From: Kangiellaceae bacterium | Lineage (GTDB): Bacteria > Pseudomonadota > Gammaproteobacteria > Enterobacterales > Kangiellaceae | Length of the DNA: 40,619 bases | Direction: 5' to 3' | Assembly (NCBI GenBank): GCA_026196875.1 | Contig: JAPHTP010000123.1 | Location: 1-40,619 of the forward strand | Shown here: in pieces, positions 1-8,692 of the stretch | Layout: each line of letters starts with the position of its first letter | Numbering within the stretch: the first letter of the stretch is position 1 | Position numbers and translations under genes: made by a program | The notes under the pieces: model-generated | What the model was told of the DNA's origin: nothing | Databases searched by the model: none | Seen by the model: the letters and a program-made list of their open reading frames with translations, nothing else

Positions 1-225
1 AAATCATCTAATGGACTCAAATTTCCGTCAAGTAAACGAAACTCCCCATTTTGGGAACATGATACGAGTAATATACATAAGGATATTAGAATTGTACGTA
101 AGAAATATGCTATAGTTTTCATTAAGTTGGTAATATTTCCCTTGTTTATCATCTTGATTTTGAATGAAAAGTTCGAGTTCTCGGTGCATAGCGAGGATAT
201 TGACTACAAAAACAACTTGATTTAA
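1..225 (+). CDS. C-terminal end of an unidentified membrane protein (partial)
   Basis: The first reading frame is open from the first base to a TAA at 223-225 and gives about 74 residues, so this is the 3' end of a gene that starts outside the window. It contains one clear hydrophobic segment (about residues 45-60, around the motif IFPLFIILIL), preceded by a basic stretch (RIVRKK). That suggests one membrane helix with the basic side in the cytoplasm and a tail of about 20 polar residues outside. I do not recognise the family. An AT-rich inverted repeat lies about 110 bases downstream and could end its transcript. Confidence 0.5.
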   Translation, partial: KSSNGLKFPSSKRNSPFWEHDTSNIHKDIRIVRKKYAIVFIKLVIFPLFIILILNEKFEFSVHSEDIDYKNNLI

Positions 226-335
226 GAAACGGCCAAGTTTATACAGTTAACATGTTAATTTACAGGCTATAAAGTTCGTCTTAATAATCAAAGTTAAGTA
301 CTATTAATCAATCGGGTCGACAGCATAAGTAGGAA

Positions 336-380
336 AATAAAGGAAAACAAGATAAAAAGCACTTGCTGATTTCCTTTATT
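336..380. terminator. AT-rich inverted repeat, possible transcript end of the left-edge gene
   Basis: A perfect 11-base inverted repeat, AATAAAGGAAA (336-346) and TTTCCTTTATT (370-380), flanks a 23-base loop. It lies in the 299-base gap between the partial left-edge gene and the next gene. The stem is AT-rich and has no strong U-run beyond it, so a terminator is only a guess; it could equally be an operator or an RNA element for the downstream gene. I see nothing else definable in 226-524. Confidence 0.35.
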
Positions 381-524
381 GAGAAATTTACCTTCAATGA
401 TAGATAGCCTGAATAGTTATCTATAAATATTAGTGTCGGTATTAAACACAGTATTTATACAATCAAAATTTAACAGCTGGGAAAGTTTACAGTTAGATTA
501 TAGGTAAAGAGTAGTAATCAAAAC

Positions 525-2285
525 ATGGATAGCCTTAGATTAACCATTCCTTCACAACAAGAAGGACAACACATATTAGTAGAAACGGATCCGGGCAAGT
601 TGCAAACTTGGCTGAAGTCTCTGCCGCTTGCTGATATGTCTAAAACTCTACCCGAAATAACCCGTGCTATTTCGAGTCTTAACAGAACTGAGCTTCCCTA
701 TAAGCAACGAGCAGAGCTAGTCTCTTTATTCGACTCTACTTACCGTTTAATCCACGATTACTTCAGACCAAAAAAAATCATCACAACAGTTTCCGGTCAG
801 GATAATGAGAACCTTGAGCGCTTACATAATCTGACCCGCGAAATGGCTTACGCACACAAAATAGTCGTAAATGATAGCCAACACAAACGTACTTTTTGGA
901 GTAAAAACAAAATTAAGGCTAAGGCGACCGCTCATGCTATTCACTATTTAGGAATCATGCTGATCGAGCAATATGAGCTTTATACCCCTGTTCCAATTTA
1001 CCTTTGGCGCGAAATAAACGCTTTGTATGCCCATGCTGGAAAAGAAGAAGTGGAACATATGGATGTGGCGCCAAATCCAGACACTAACTGTCTCGCTACA
1101 GTCGAGCAAAACTATATTCGAAATTGCTTAATTGCTTTAGCAGACCCATACCATTTAGATAAAAGCGAACATTGGCAGATATTCTATTACCTGCAAAACT
1201 GGATACATTTATCAAGAATTTCGGAAGATCCTGACGACTTTCGCAAAGAAGAGTGCTTCATTATCGATGTAACTAGTGAAAACAAACCTAACTTTGTTAC
1301 TAGTGAACTTGATGATCCGGAGGATCCCAAAATACGCTTGTTATTGACCAATGACCTTATACGCCAGATGAAATACGATCTGGAGAAATACGAACAAGAT
1401 GGCAAAATTCCTGAAAACTCATTCCACCGTTCAATAAGCAAAACCTCAGCTAAATACCTGTGGGAGCATCTTAGCAATCATTGGCGAGCAAGGGTCGAAA
1501 GAAGCTCTAGACGTTACCCTATTGTCACTAAAGTCGACGTAGTTTGGGGTTTAGCTGACGTATGTCGCGTAATTGGCAGAGCACAGCAAAGTGGTAGGAC
1601 TGCGCTTACTTTTGATGAGATTAAAACCGTTACTTCCATTAAGCAGCCAGAACACCTAACCTGGGACGCGATAAATGTAAGCAGCGGCGGCATCGGGCTT
1701 TGTTCGCGCCAGTATATGATCCCCAAAATAACACTTGGTGACATAGCGCTTATCAGAGAGTACATGGACGGCAAACCTGCTCCTCATTGGCGTTTAGCGG
1801 TTTGTCGTTGGCACACTGGCGATAAGCACAACGGTACGATGCTGGGGCTTAAATACGTTGAAGGTAAGTACAGCCCTGTTCGTCTAATACTTTATCAAGG
1901 TCGCAATGAAAAAGGTGGCCAGCCAGGTATTGTTATTTCTGATACCATGATTGAAGGTAGTAATTCGGCGACAATAATTACCTCAAAAGGCTCTTCTCAG
2001 GGAGATAGAGTTTATGCCATGCTTGGCTTAGAGCAACCAGTTGAAGTACGCCCAAGAGTCAAGGTTGAGGTCACTCCATGCATCGAAAGATTCTTCTTCC
2101 AGACTTATGACTTAAGGGATGAATTGGCGGAAGAAGTTCAAGATGAAGTGCATGATATTATCCCTTGGACCGCAGTACCTCATGAAAAAGGCGATGTTGA
2201 TGATGAGTTTGGTATTGATATTGATGAAGACGAAATGACTAAACAGTTGAGTCTTGACGATGTTCGATTACCAGGTGACCACTAA
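525..2285 (+). CDS. PilZ-like domain protein of unknown role (586 aa)
   Basis: This is a soluble, largely helical protein with no signal peptide or membrane segment. Its C-terminal third (about residues 380-500) has the layout of a divergent PilZ-type beta barrel: an 'INVSSGGIGL' turn, then a 'LGDIALIRE' strand and a 'WRLAVCRW' strand. This resembles a large family annotated in pseudomonads as PilZ or cyclic-di-GMP-related proteins. The usual RxxxR of c-di-GMP-binding PilZ domains is not evident, so ligand binding is unproven. The extreme C-terminus is very acidic (residues about 550-575). The ATG has only a weak, distant AAGAG upstream. Its last 47 bases overlap the 3' end of the convergent YihY gene. 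Function is inferred only from architecture. Confidence 0.75.
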   Translation: MDSLRLTIPSQQEGQHILVETDPGKLQTWLKSLPLADMSKTLPEITRAISSLNRTELPYKQRAELVSLFDSTYRLIHDYFRPKKIITTVSGQDNENLERLHNLTREMAYAHKIVVNDSQHKRTFWSKNKIKAKATAHAIHYLGIMLIEQYELYTPVPIYLWREINALYAHAGKEEVEHMDVAPNPDTNCLATVEQNYIRNCLIALADPYHLDKSEHWQIFYYLQNWIHLSRISEDPDDFRKEECFIIDVTSENKPNFVTSELDDPEDPKIRLLLTNDLIRQMKYDLEKYEQDGKIPENSFHRSISKTSAKYLWEHLSNHWRARVERSSRRYPIVTKVDVVWGLADVCRVIGRAQQSGRTALTFDEIKTVTSIKQPEHLTWDAINVSSGGIGLCSRQYMIPKITLGDIALIREYMDGKPAPHWRLAVCRWHTGDKHNGTMLGLKYVEGKYSPVRLILYQGRNEKGGQPGIVISDTMIEGSNSATIITSKGSSQGDRVYAMLGLEQPVEVRPRVKVEVTPCIERFFFQTYDLRDELAEEVQDEVHDIIPWTAVPHEKGDVDDEFGIDIDEDEMTKQLSLDDVRLPGDH

Positions 2286-3453
2286 GCGCTTTTTCTAACC
2301 GCTGTACAAAGTACTTAATATCTTTTTTGGTTAGTTCTGGCAACTGGGAATCGTCCACTGCCTGCTCACTCGGATAACAATTACCACTCACTTGATAGAT
2401 CATCTGCAAGTCTAGTTTTTCTGCCGACTTTTGCAAACAGTAAGCTTGGTCTTGAGTTTTTACGACAATGCCTTCTTCGATTAATTTTTCTAACCACTCA
2501 ACATTAACTTCTCGCTTCCCTTTTTTTGAAATAAGTTTGAGTTGGCCTTCGTCTAAACTCTTACCTTGATGTTGAAACTCTGAGAGCAAAATAAGCAAAC
2601 CTGTTAGCTCAATAAACGGATGCTCACGATTCCTTTCGCTATATAGTTCGAACGCTTCTAAGCCATGACACAATTCAGCACCGAGTAAAACAATTCCCCA
2701 TGATAAATAAATCCAGATCAAAAATAACGGTACAGCAGCTAACGCACCAAAAATTATTTGATAAGTAGAAAAGCTCGTAACAAAAACGCCAAAAAAGAAC
2801 TTGGCAACCTCAAACAAAACTGCGGTTACTGCTCCCGAAATCACAGCATGGCTAATTGGTACCCTACGATTTGGGATTACATAGTAAATAACGCTAAATG
2901 CTAATGCCGCCATCAAAGCCGGTAACCATAAGGTAAACCAACGGCCATGCTCTTCGACAACATCAGAGATTATAGGCAAGGATTTTAAATAAGACGTAAT
3001 TAATAGACTGGAACCAAGCAAAATAGGCCCTAAAGTAAGCACCGCCCAATATACTAAAAAGGTTCTTAAAAATGACTTGTTTGATTTAGCATGCCAAATT
3101 TTATTGAAGCTGCTGTCAATTGTGCGCATCATTAACAATGCTGTCACCAGCAACATTAAACTTCCAACCCCGGAAAGCCCCCTGGCCTTGCCGACAAACT
3201 CATTGATATACCCCTGCACCGTTTCTCCAGTACCTGGCACAAAGTACTTGAAAAGCAATGTTTGAAGTTGCTCTCCCATTTCCTGAAAACTCGGTATAAA
3301 CGCTAGCAAAGCAAAAATCACCGAAGTTAGCGGGACCAGTGCGAGTAAACTTGTCACCGTTAACTCAGCAGCAATTGACGAGCAACGGTCTTGTGAGTAT
3401 TGCCTGAAAACGAAGGGAATAAACGCTTTTAAATATTTAATCCTTTCTTCCAC
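2239..3453 (-). CDS. yihY: YihY/BrkB (former 'ribonuclease BN') family inner-membrane protein
   Basis: This is a polytopic inner-membrane protein of 404 residues. The N-terminal about 280 residues carry six hydrophobic helices, with family-like features such as 'AAELTVTSLLALVPL' near the start and 'GALAAVPLFLIWIYLSWGIVLLGAELC' split over the last two helices. The C-terminal about 120 residues are soluble and resemble a winged-helix-like tail. The family was once misnamed ribonuclease BN; its true role is unknown. The start is a GTG at 3451-3453 with AGGA about 10 bases upstream, which is a slightly long spacing. It is divergent from arsC, with 67 bases between them, and convergent with the PilZ-like gene, overlapping its 3' end by 47 bases. 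Confidence 0.9.
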   Translation of the reverse strand: MEERIKYLKAFIPFVFRQYSQDRCSSIAAELTVTSLLALVPLTSVIFALLAFIPSFQEMGEQLQTLLFKYFVPGTGETVQGYINEFVGKARGLSGVGSLMLLVTALLMMRTIDSSFNKIWHAKSNKSFLRTFLVYWAVLTLGPILLGSSLLITSYLKSLPIISDVVEEHGRWFTLWLPALMAALAFSVIYYVIPNRRVPISHAVISGAVTAVLFEVAKFFFGVFVTSFSTYQIIFGALAAVPLFLIWIYLSWGIVLLGAELCHGLEAFELYSERNREHPFIELTGLLILLSEFQHQGKSLDEGQLKLISKKGKREVNVEWLEKLIEEGIVVKTQDQAYCLQKSAEKLDLQMIYQVSGNCYPSEQAVDDSQLPELTKKDIKYFVQRLEKALSGHLVIEHRQDSTV

Positions 3454-3520
3454 CGGTAGATGATCCTAAAATAACGACTTTCTGATTTTAGATACTACCT
3501 AAGCGAAAGGTTAATCACAA

Positions 3521-3874
3521 ATGTCCCAATACAAAATTTATCATAACCCTCGTTGCTCAAAGTCTCGTCAAACATTGGAGATCCTCAATGAGAAAGGCGT
3601 TGATGTTGAAATCATTGAATATTTGAAAACTCCACCTACTGCTCAAGAATTAAACAAGGTGATCTCGGCACTAGGCGCAGAACCACAAGAGGTTATGCGT
3701 AAAAAAGAAGCCGAATATAAAGAAGCGGGACTAGATAATGCTTCATTATCTCGAGCTCAACAAATCGATTTAATGGTTGCAAACCCGAAAGTTATCGAAC
3801 GCCCGATTGTAGTCAAAGACGATAAAGCAGTTGTTGGTCGCCCACCAGAAAACGTTTTTGACCTGATCAAATAA
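3521..3874 (+). CDS. arsC: ArsC-family reductase (thioredoxin fold, arsenate-reductase-like)
   Basis: The protein is 117 residues with the ArsC signature: NPRCSKSR near the N-terminus (active-site Cys12) and the distal Arg motif 'ERPIVV...VGRPPE' near the C-terminus. Family members reduce arsenate with glutathione/glutaredoxin, or are Spx-like paralogues of unknown substrate. It is shorter than plasmid-type ArsC (about 140 residues), as chromosomal members usually are. No ars operon gene (arsB, arsR) is nearby; it leads a three-gene run with wrbA and a DUF2069 gene. A physiological role in arsenic resistance is therefore uncertain, while family membership is clear. Confidence 0.9.
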   Translation: MSQYKIYHNPRCSKSRQTLEILNEKGVDVEIIEYLKTPPTAQELNKVISALGAEPQEVMRKKEAEYKEAGLDNASLSRAQQIDLMVANPKVIERPIVVKDDKAVVGRPPENVFDLIK

Positions 3875-3929
3875 TTAAAATTCTTGTGACGGGTCCTCTT
3901 GTGACAGCATAAACTTTACGGAAACTTCA

Positions 3930-4520
3930 ATGACCAAAATCCTAGTTCTCTATTACTCCGCCGGCGGTACGACCTCCTTGTTAGCAAAGTTAATTGCACG
4001 CGGAATTGAAGAACAAGGGGCAGAGGCGGTACTCAGAACAGTACCGCGAGTATCGGCAAACTGCGAAGCAACCGACCCAGAGATTCCCGCTGAAGGGGAT
4101 TTGTATGCTCAAGCCTCCGACTTGGAAACTTGCGATGGACTGGTAGTTGGTAGCCCGACTCGTTTTGGCAATATGGCGGCCCCGCTCAAGTATTTTATCG
4201 ACCAGACCAGTGAAATTTGGATGAATGGAAAACTGGCAGGCAAACCTGTTAGTTTCTTTACGGGAAGTGGCTCTATGCACGGAGGTCAAGAATCCACCCT
4301 GCTGTCAATGATGATCCCTTTTTTACACCATGGCATGTTGATTTGTGGTATACCCTACAGCGAGACTGAATTGCTACATACCACAACCGGCGGCTCACCC
4401 TATGGCGTAACACATTGGAACGGGCCACAAAACGATCAACCAATAAGTGATTCAGAAAAAGCCTTGGCTATTGCTCAAGGAAAACGTGTCGCTTCAATAG
4501 CGAATAAACTAAGCTCCTAG
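3930..4520 (+). CDS. wrbA: WrbA-type NAD(P)H:quinone oxidoreductase (flavodoxin fold)
   Basis: This is a 196-residue FMN-binding flavodoxin-fold protein. The phosphate-binding loop is YYSAGGTTSLLA near the N-terminus. The WrbA-type motifs follow: 'GSPTRFGNMAAPLKYFID' at about residues 73-90, 'TGSGSMHGGQE' at about 112-122, and 'HHGMLICGIPYS' further on. Family members are tetramers that carry out two-electron reduction of quinones and protect against oxidative stress. It lies 55 bases downstream of arsC and 27 bases upstream of the DUF2069 gene, so co-transcription is likely. Confidence 0.93.
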   Translation: MTKILVLYYSAGGTTSLLAKLIARGIEEQGAEAVLRTVPRVSANCEATDPEIPAEGDLYAQASDLETCDGLVVGSPTRFGNMAAPLKYFIDQTSEIWMNGKLAGKPVSFFTGSGSMHGGQESTLLSMMIPFLHHGMLICGIPYSETELLHTTTGGSPYGVTHWNGPQNDQPISDSEKALAIAQGKRVASIANKLSS

Positions 4521-4547
4521 CATTAACAAACTATTATTTAGAAATTC

Positions 4548-4952
4548 ATGAGTGAACAAAAACCAATTGAGCCACCAACACCTCAAATGTTGTTGGCTCA
4601 CAGAATTACCTTAATCGGATACTTTGGTCTGATCATATTTATCCCTGTGTGGAATCTATTGTGGTATCCATCAACTCAATTTAATAATGAAGTTATCACC
4701 GGATTCTGGTTATTTCCTTTGATCTTCCCGTTTATTGGCTTAGTTAAAGGCAAAGCCTATACTCACGCCTGGTCAGGTTTCCTAGCAGTGATCTACATTT
4801 GCCATGCACTTACTTGCTTGGTTACCAACTTAAATGAATGGCCGGCGATAATTATAGAGTTAGTTCTTGCCAGCATGTTTTTATTTGGCGGGATGTACTT
4901 TGCAAAATGGCGTGGTGAACAGCTTGGTTTGCAATTACCCAAGAAAAAATAA
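4548..4952 (+). CDS. DUF2069 family small inner-membrane protein
   Basis: A 134-residue protein with four predicted membrane helices: about residues 18-37 (ITLIGYFGLIIFIPVWNLLW), 53-70, 76-93 and 102-120. It has a short polar N-terminus and a basic C-terminal tail ending in KK. The family (DUF2069) has no known function. The gene is last in the arsC-wrbA run. Immediately after its stop comes a strong hairpin whose U-run is on the other strand. Confidence 0.85.
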   Translation: MSEQKPIEPPTPQMLLAHRITLIGYFGLIIFIPVWNLLWYPSTQFNNEVITGFWLFPLIFPFIGLVKGKAYTHAWSGFLAVIYICHALTCLVTNLNEWPAIIIELVLASMFLFGGMYFAKWRGEQLGLQLPKKK

Positions 4953-4978
4953 GGGGAGTCGACTCTCCTCCCCTTATT
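4944..4978 (-). terminator. Rho-independent terminator (minus strand; possibly bidirectional)
   Basis: A perfect 11-base stem, AATAAGGGGAG (4948-4958) with CTCCCCTTATT (4968-4978), encloses a 9-base loop. Read on the minus strand it is followed by a run of Ts (from the A-run at 4944-4949), the hallmark of an intrinsic terminator, and it lies about 155 bases beyond the aroC stop codon. On the plus strand it abuts the end of the DUF2069 gene but has only a short T tract, so it may work in both directions, better on minus. Confidence 0.8.
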
Positions 4979-5133
4979 CATTTGATGCAGTTGTTATTAG
5001 AAAGCGTGGTCCCGAAAAACCATTTGCTCCTTCAGGTGAGTTGATTGCTCAAATTCTTGCAAAGCCCAAGTGAATCCTCTCGAAAACGCTAATGCTCTTT
5101 CGAGACTACAGATTATTTACTTTTAAGTTCGTT

Positions 5134-6213
5134 TTATGCGTAAACTTTATTACGCAAAAAGTGATCACAAACAACCAAGGCGGTCATAGCATCGACGATA
5201 GGAACAGCTCGCGGTAACACACACGGATCATGCCGGCCTCTTCCTTGATACTCAATGGGATTACCTTGCAAGTCGACAGTCGCCTGTTTTTGCATCAAGG
5301 TTGCTACTGACTTAAATGCAACCTTAAAGTCCAGCTCCATTCCATTAGAAATGCCACCTTGCACCCCGCCGGAATTGTTAGTGTGAGTTTTGATTTTTCC
5401 ATCGTCATCCTTAAAGAAGATATCATTGTGTTTGCTACCTAACATTTTGGTCCCAGCAAATCCGGAACCTATTTCAAAACCTTTACTTGCATTTATTGAC
5501 AGCATTGCCTTAGCAAGATCGGCTTCCAATTTATCAAATAGCGGTTCTCCTAAACCGATAGGCATATTACGCACGATGCAGCGAACTACACCTCCAATGG
5601 TGTCACCTTGCTTACGTACCTCAAGAATTTTTTGCTCCATTAACTTTGCTGCTTCCTGGTCAGGGCAACGAACAGGGTTACTCTCGACTAGCTCGGTGGT
5701 TACTTTTTCGGTCGCAAGATTTGAATTGATTTCACCAACAGACTCTACCCAAGAAACAACTTCAACTCCTAACTGTGACAATATTTTTTGTGCAATGGCT
5801 CCTGCAGCAACATTAGAAGCCGTTGTTCTCGCGGAACTCCTGCCGCCACCAGATACATCTCGAATACCGTACTTTTGTTGGTAGGTAAAGTCTGCATGGC
5901 TAGGACGATAAAGTTTGGCAAATTCAGAATAGTCTTTTGAACGTTGGTTGCTATTCTCAATGATTAAACTAATTGCAGTGCCGGTGGTTTTTCCATCAAC
6001 GACACCCGATAGAATTTTAACTTGGTCAGCCTCGTTGCGTTGAGTCACTAAATTACTTTGACCTGGTCTGCGCTTATCTAAAAAAGGTTGAATATCAGCC
6101 TCGTTTAAATCCATACCAGGAGGACAACCTTCTACAACACATCCGATGGCAGGCCCATGAGACTCACCCCAGTTAGTTACTCTAAAAATTTTACCAAGAC
6201 TATCGCCCGCCAT
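5134..6213 (-). CDS. aroC: Chorismate synthase
   Basis: This enzyme converts 5-enolpyruvylshikimate-3-phosphate to chorismate, the last step of the shikimate pathway, using reduced FMN. The length (359 aa) matches the family. Visible signatures are 'TNWGESHGPAIGCVVEGCPPG' split near residues 9-30, 'GGRSSARTTASNVAAGAIA' near 125-143, and 'GRGRHDPCVLPRAVPIVDA' near the C-terminus. The second motif reads RTTA where most homologues have RETA; the change falls at a variable position of the signature. It is the last gene of the aroA-tyrA-aroC operon, 42 bases after tyrA, and is followed by a terminator at 4944-4978. Confidence 0.97.
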   Translation of the reverse strand: MAGDSLGKIFRVTNWGESHGPAIGCVVEGCPPGMDLNEADIQPFLDKRRPGQSNLVTQRNEADQVKILSGVVDGKTTGTAISLIIENSNQRSKDYSEFAKLYRPSHADFTYQQKYGIRDVSGGGRSSARTTASNVAAGAIAQKILSQLGVEVVSWVESVGEINSNLATEKVTTELVESNPVRCPDQEAAKLMEQKILEVRKQGDTIGGVVRCIVRNMPIGLGEPLFDKLEADLAKAMLSINASKGFEIGSGFAGTKMLGSKHNDIFFKDDDGKIKTHTNNSGGVQGGISNGMELDFKVAFKSVATLMQKQATVDLQGNPIEYQGRGRHDPCVLPRAVPIVDAMTALVVCDHFLRNKVYA

Positions 6214-6255
6214 TTCTACTCTCTTTGTTACTACTCTAGTTAGTTAATCTTTTGT

Positions 6256-7227
6256 TTACTCGTCTGACTCGCTACTAACTGAATGAGCCGCAGCTAGCAT
6301 TTGTCCACTCTCTACTAAGAATTTATTAGCGTATTCACCAAACCATTCGCGAGTTTGCATAAATGCGTCTTTAAACTCCGCTTTATTTTTATTTTCGATC
6401 AACCCTAACAAATGCTCAAATCGACTGATAAATCGACGCATCATAGAAACGTTTTTGGGGTTCGAAAATATAATCTCAGTATAAAGATCTGGGCTTTGCG
6501 CGAACAATCTCCCAACCATGGCCAACTCGAGTCTGTAAATTGGAGAGCTCATCGCTAGAATGTCTTGCAAACGTCCATCTTCCTCAGCTAAATGGACACC
6601 ATAAGCTACAGTTGAAAAGTGTCTAAGTACTTGAACAATAGCCATGGTTTGGTCGTGCTCCAAAGCTGATACGAAGTGTAACTTGGCCTTCTGTCGTTGC
6701 AATAACTCAATTAACCAACGGAATTTTTCTGAGTCTCGACCTTCACAAACAACAACTGTCTGATCGCAAAAGTCTTCGACGTCTGGACCGAACATAGGGT
6801 GCATTCCAACAACAGGGCCAACATGCACTTCGAGCATCTTTTGTACAGGCATTTGTTTAACGCTGGTGATATCTGCCAGGATACAATCTTCCGGCAGGTT
6901 ATCTAGTTGTGCAATAACGGCCTCGGTCAAATGAATTGGGACTGCGACAACAACCAAATTCGCTTGCGAAAGCATTTCTGCGGATTGAGGCCAGTCATCT
7001 TTTTCGAGTACGCTAGTTTTATGGCCGGCCTGATTAAACACTTCCACAAACCGTTTACCAAGCAGTCCTTTTCCTCCAATAACCACAATTCGGCGACTTA
7101 CTTCGCACTGTGACTTGATTCGTTTCTCTTTTTCCAGCTTTAATAGTTGAGTTTTACGCTCAAGTAGATGCTCAAGTTGCTCATTTACTTGCTCTAATGT
7201 CAGACTTTGGAATTCCGAATCTTTCAT
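6256..7227 (-). CDS. tyrA: Prephenate dehydrogenase TyrA with a residual N-terminus instead of chorismate mutase
   Basis: This is the tyrosine-branch enzyme that oxidises prephenate to 4-hydroxyphenylpyruvate with NAD. The dehydrogenase domain closely follows the enteric TyrA pattern: nucleotide-binding 'VVIGGKGLLGKRF' at about residues 47-59, 'GMHPMFGPD', the catalytic-His segment 'ALEHDQTMA', 'LRHFSTVAYGVHLAEE' and 'SSPIYRLELAMVGRLFAQ'. Enteric TyrA has about 90 residues of chorismate mutase ahead of this. Here only about 46 precede it, a single charged helix. The missing part cannot lie upstream, because the aroA stop is just 23 bases away. Chorismate mutase must therefore come from another gene, presumably pheA, outside the window. 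Confidence 0.93.
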   Translation of the reverse strand: MKDSEFQSLTLEQVNEQLEHLLERKTQLLKLEKEKRIKSQCEVSRRIVVIGGKGLLGKRFVEVFNQAGHKTSVLEKDDWPQSAEMLSQANLVVVAVPIHLTEAVIAQLDNLPEDCILADITSVKQMPVQKMLEVHVGPVVGMHPMFGPDVEDFCDQTVVVCEGRDSEKFRWLIELLQRQKAKLHFVSALEHDQTMAIVQVLRHFSTVAYGVHLAEEDGRLQDILAMSSPIYRLELAMVGRLFAQSPDLYTEIIFSNPKNVSMMRRFISRFEHLLGLIENKNKAEFKDAFMQTREWFGEYANKFLVESGQMLAAAHSVSSESDE

Positions 7228-7250
7228 ATTGGTTTCAAAACTAGATGCAG

Positions 7251-8531
7251 TTAAATCTCTCTACTCTGCAAGCCTACAGCGGACAATAAATTCCAGTAAG
7301 TGGGAAACGACTTTTCGACAACTTCAGCGTTTAAGATCTTAATGCCGTCGATTTTAGTCCCAAGCAAAGCCATACTCATTGCCATTCGATGGTCCTCGTG
7401 AGTTTCTATTTCAGCAGCAACCAAGTTAGCTGCTTCACGACCTCTTCCATGAATTTCAAGATAATCCTCCCCTGCTTCTACCGCAACACCAGTTTTTGCG
7501 ATTTCTCGTGCGGTATCTTTTATCCGATCAGATTCCTTGTACGCTAAGTGAGCAATATTTGTAATCCGCGTGGTACCTTCTGCAAAACAAGCCACTGCGG
7601 CTAATGTTTGTACCGCATCTGGCATTCCGCCCATATCAACCTCTATTGCTTGCAAATTACCATCACTTTTGACGATCAAATCATTATTTTCACGCGCGAT
7701 CGCCACCCCCATTTGTTCTAGGACTTGATAGAAACGCGCTTCACCTTGTACAGATTCAAAATCAAAATGGCGGATCCTGATTTCTCCGCCTGCAATTGCG
7801 GCGATCCCCATAAAATAGGTAGAAGAAACAGGATCACCTGGAATTGTAAAATCTATCCCATTGTATATCTGGCCAGGTTTTACGCTAAAACAATTACCTT
7901 CTTCAATGACTTCAACCCCCATTTTTTGCATCAAGTTGACAGTCATATCTACATAAGCGCGAGAAACTAATTCCCCCGTCAACTGGATTTTTAAGCCATT
8001 CTGCAGAAAAGGCGCCACTATTAATAATGCACTTAAGTACTGACTACTGCGACTGGCATCAAGTTGACACTGGTCACCTTTTAAAGGTCCCTTGATTTGA
8101 GCAGGTAAGCACTGATTTTCGGATTTCACTTCAGCCTTCAATTCTGCTAGCGCCTCAAACAGTTCAATCATTGGTCGCGTTGCCATTTTATCAGAGCAGT
8201 TGATTTGTACTGGAACGGATTCCAAAGCAGCAATGGCGGTTACGAAACGGGAAAAAGTGCCACTATGCGCCGTATACAATTCACACACTGTATTTGGAGC
8301 AGTACCGCGGGGCGTGATCTGTAATTGATCGCCTCGTTTGTTGAATTGATAACCCAACTGAGTTAACCCGGCAATTGCTGTATTAATATCGTTGTTATCA
8401 ACGACGTTGGCTAAGTTAGATTCGCTGCTAGCAAGCGCGGCTAGCGGCACTAAACGGTTGGCTATATATTTGCTCCCTGGTAGCTGAACCGACGCGTTAA
8501 TCGATCCACAAGGGATAATTTCTCTATTCAC
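7251..8531 (-). CDS. aroA: 3-phosphoshikimate 1-carboxyvinyltransferase (EPSP synthase)
   Basis: The enzyme condenses shikimate-3-phosphate and phosphoenolpyruvate to EPSP. At 426 residues it has the usual length and two-domain pattern. Landmarks are 'LPGSKYIANRLVPLAALA' at residues 17-34, 'TAHSGTFSRFVTA' at about 88-100, 'SRSSQYLSALL', 'GDPVSSTYF', and near the C-terminus 'LAYKESDRIKDTA' and 'EDHRMAMSMALLG'. The substrate-binding loop reads TAHSGTFSRF where many homologues have GNAGTAMR, so this is a divergent member. It is first in the aroA-tyrA-aroC operon. The 161 bases upstream, up to the DUF6122 gene stop, must hold the promoter. Confidence 0.93.
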   Translation of the reverse strand: MNREIIPCGSINASVQLPGSKYIANRLVPLAALASSESNLANVVDNNDINTAIAGLTQLGYQFNKRGDQLQITPRGTAPNTVCELYTAHSGTFSRFVTAIAALESVPVQINCSDKMATRPMIELFEALAELKAEVKSENQCLPAQIKGPLKGDQCQLDASRSSQYLSALLIVAPFLQNGLKIQLTGELVSRAYVDMTVNLMQKMGVEVIEEGNCFSVKPGQIYNGIDFTIPGDPVSSTYFMGIAAIAGGEIRIRHFDFESVQGEARFYQVLEQMGVAIARENNDLIVKSDGNLQAIEVDMGGMPDAVQTLAAVACFAEGTTRITNIAHLAYKESDRIKDTAREIAKTGVAVEAGEDYLEIHGRGREAANLVAAEIETHEDHRMAMSMALLGTKIDGIKILNAEVVEKSFPTYWNLLSAVGLQSREI

Positions 8532-8634
8532 TTAGTAGGGTATCCGGAAAGGGTGTCTTCTATTCAGACGTAAAATCTATGGTATGTCCGTTGATTAAAC
8601 CTTTTAGCTAATAGAAAGTAAATTGACTTTTAAC

Positions 8635-8664
8635 TATATAACAAGATTTTATAATCTTAATCAA
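8635..8664 (-). promoter_or_regulatory. Candidate sigma-70 promoter of the aroA operon
   Basis: On the minus strand, TTGATT (8664-8659) is followed after 18 bases by TATATA (8640-8635), about 100 bases upstream of the aroA start. The spacer holds a 6-base hairpin, AAGATT/AATCTT (8643-8658). The match to consensus is moderate, and the position fits the only gap before the operon. Confidence 0.3.
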
Positions 8665-8692
8665 ATATTCAGAAGCTGTTTATCTGATTGAT

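Noticed and set aside
3882-3905. Direct repeat TCTTGTGAC twice, 15 bases apart, between arsC and wrbA
   Set aside because: Short and isolated, within a probable operon; no evidence of regulatory function.
4979-5073. Protein-like plus-strand stretch (AVVIRKRGPEKPFAPSGEL...) between the DUF2069 gene and aroC
   Set aside because: It lacks a start codon of its own with a ribosome site. The frame only opens by running back through the DUF2069 gene in another phase, across the terminator. It could be a decayed gene end but cannot be supported.
5390-5884. Long open frame of 164 codons opposite aroC
   Set aside because: It is the antisense shadow of the well-conserved aroC coding sequence, with no ribosome site or recognisable motif.
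8623-8655. Plus-strand TTGACT and TATAAT in the gap upstream of aroA
   Set aside because: Spacing is 21 bases and no plus-strand gene begins within several hundred bases, so it is unlikely to be a working promoter.
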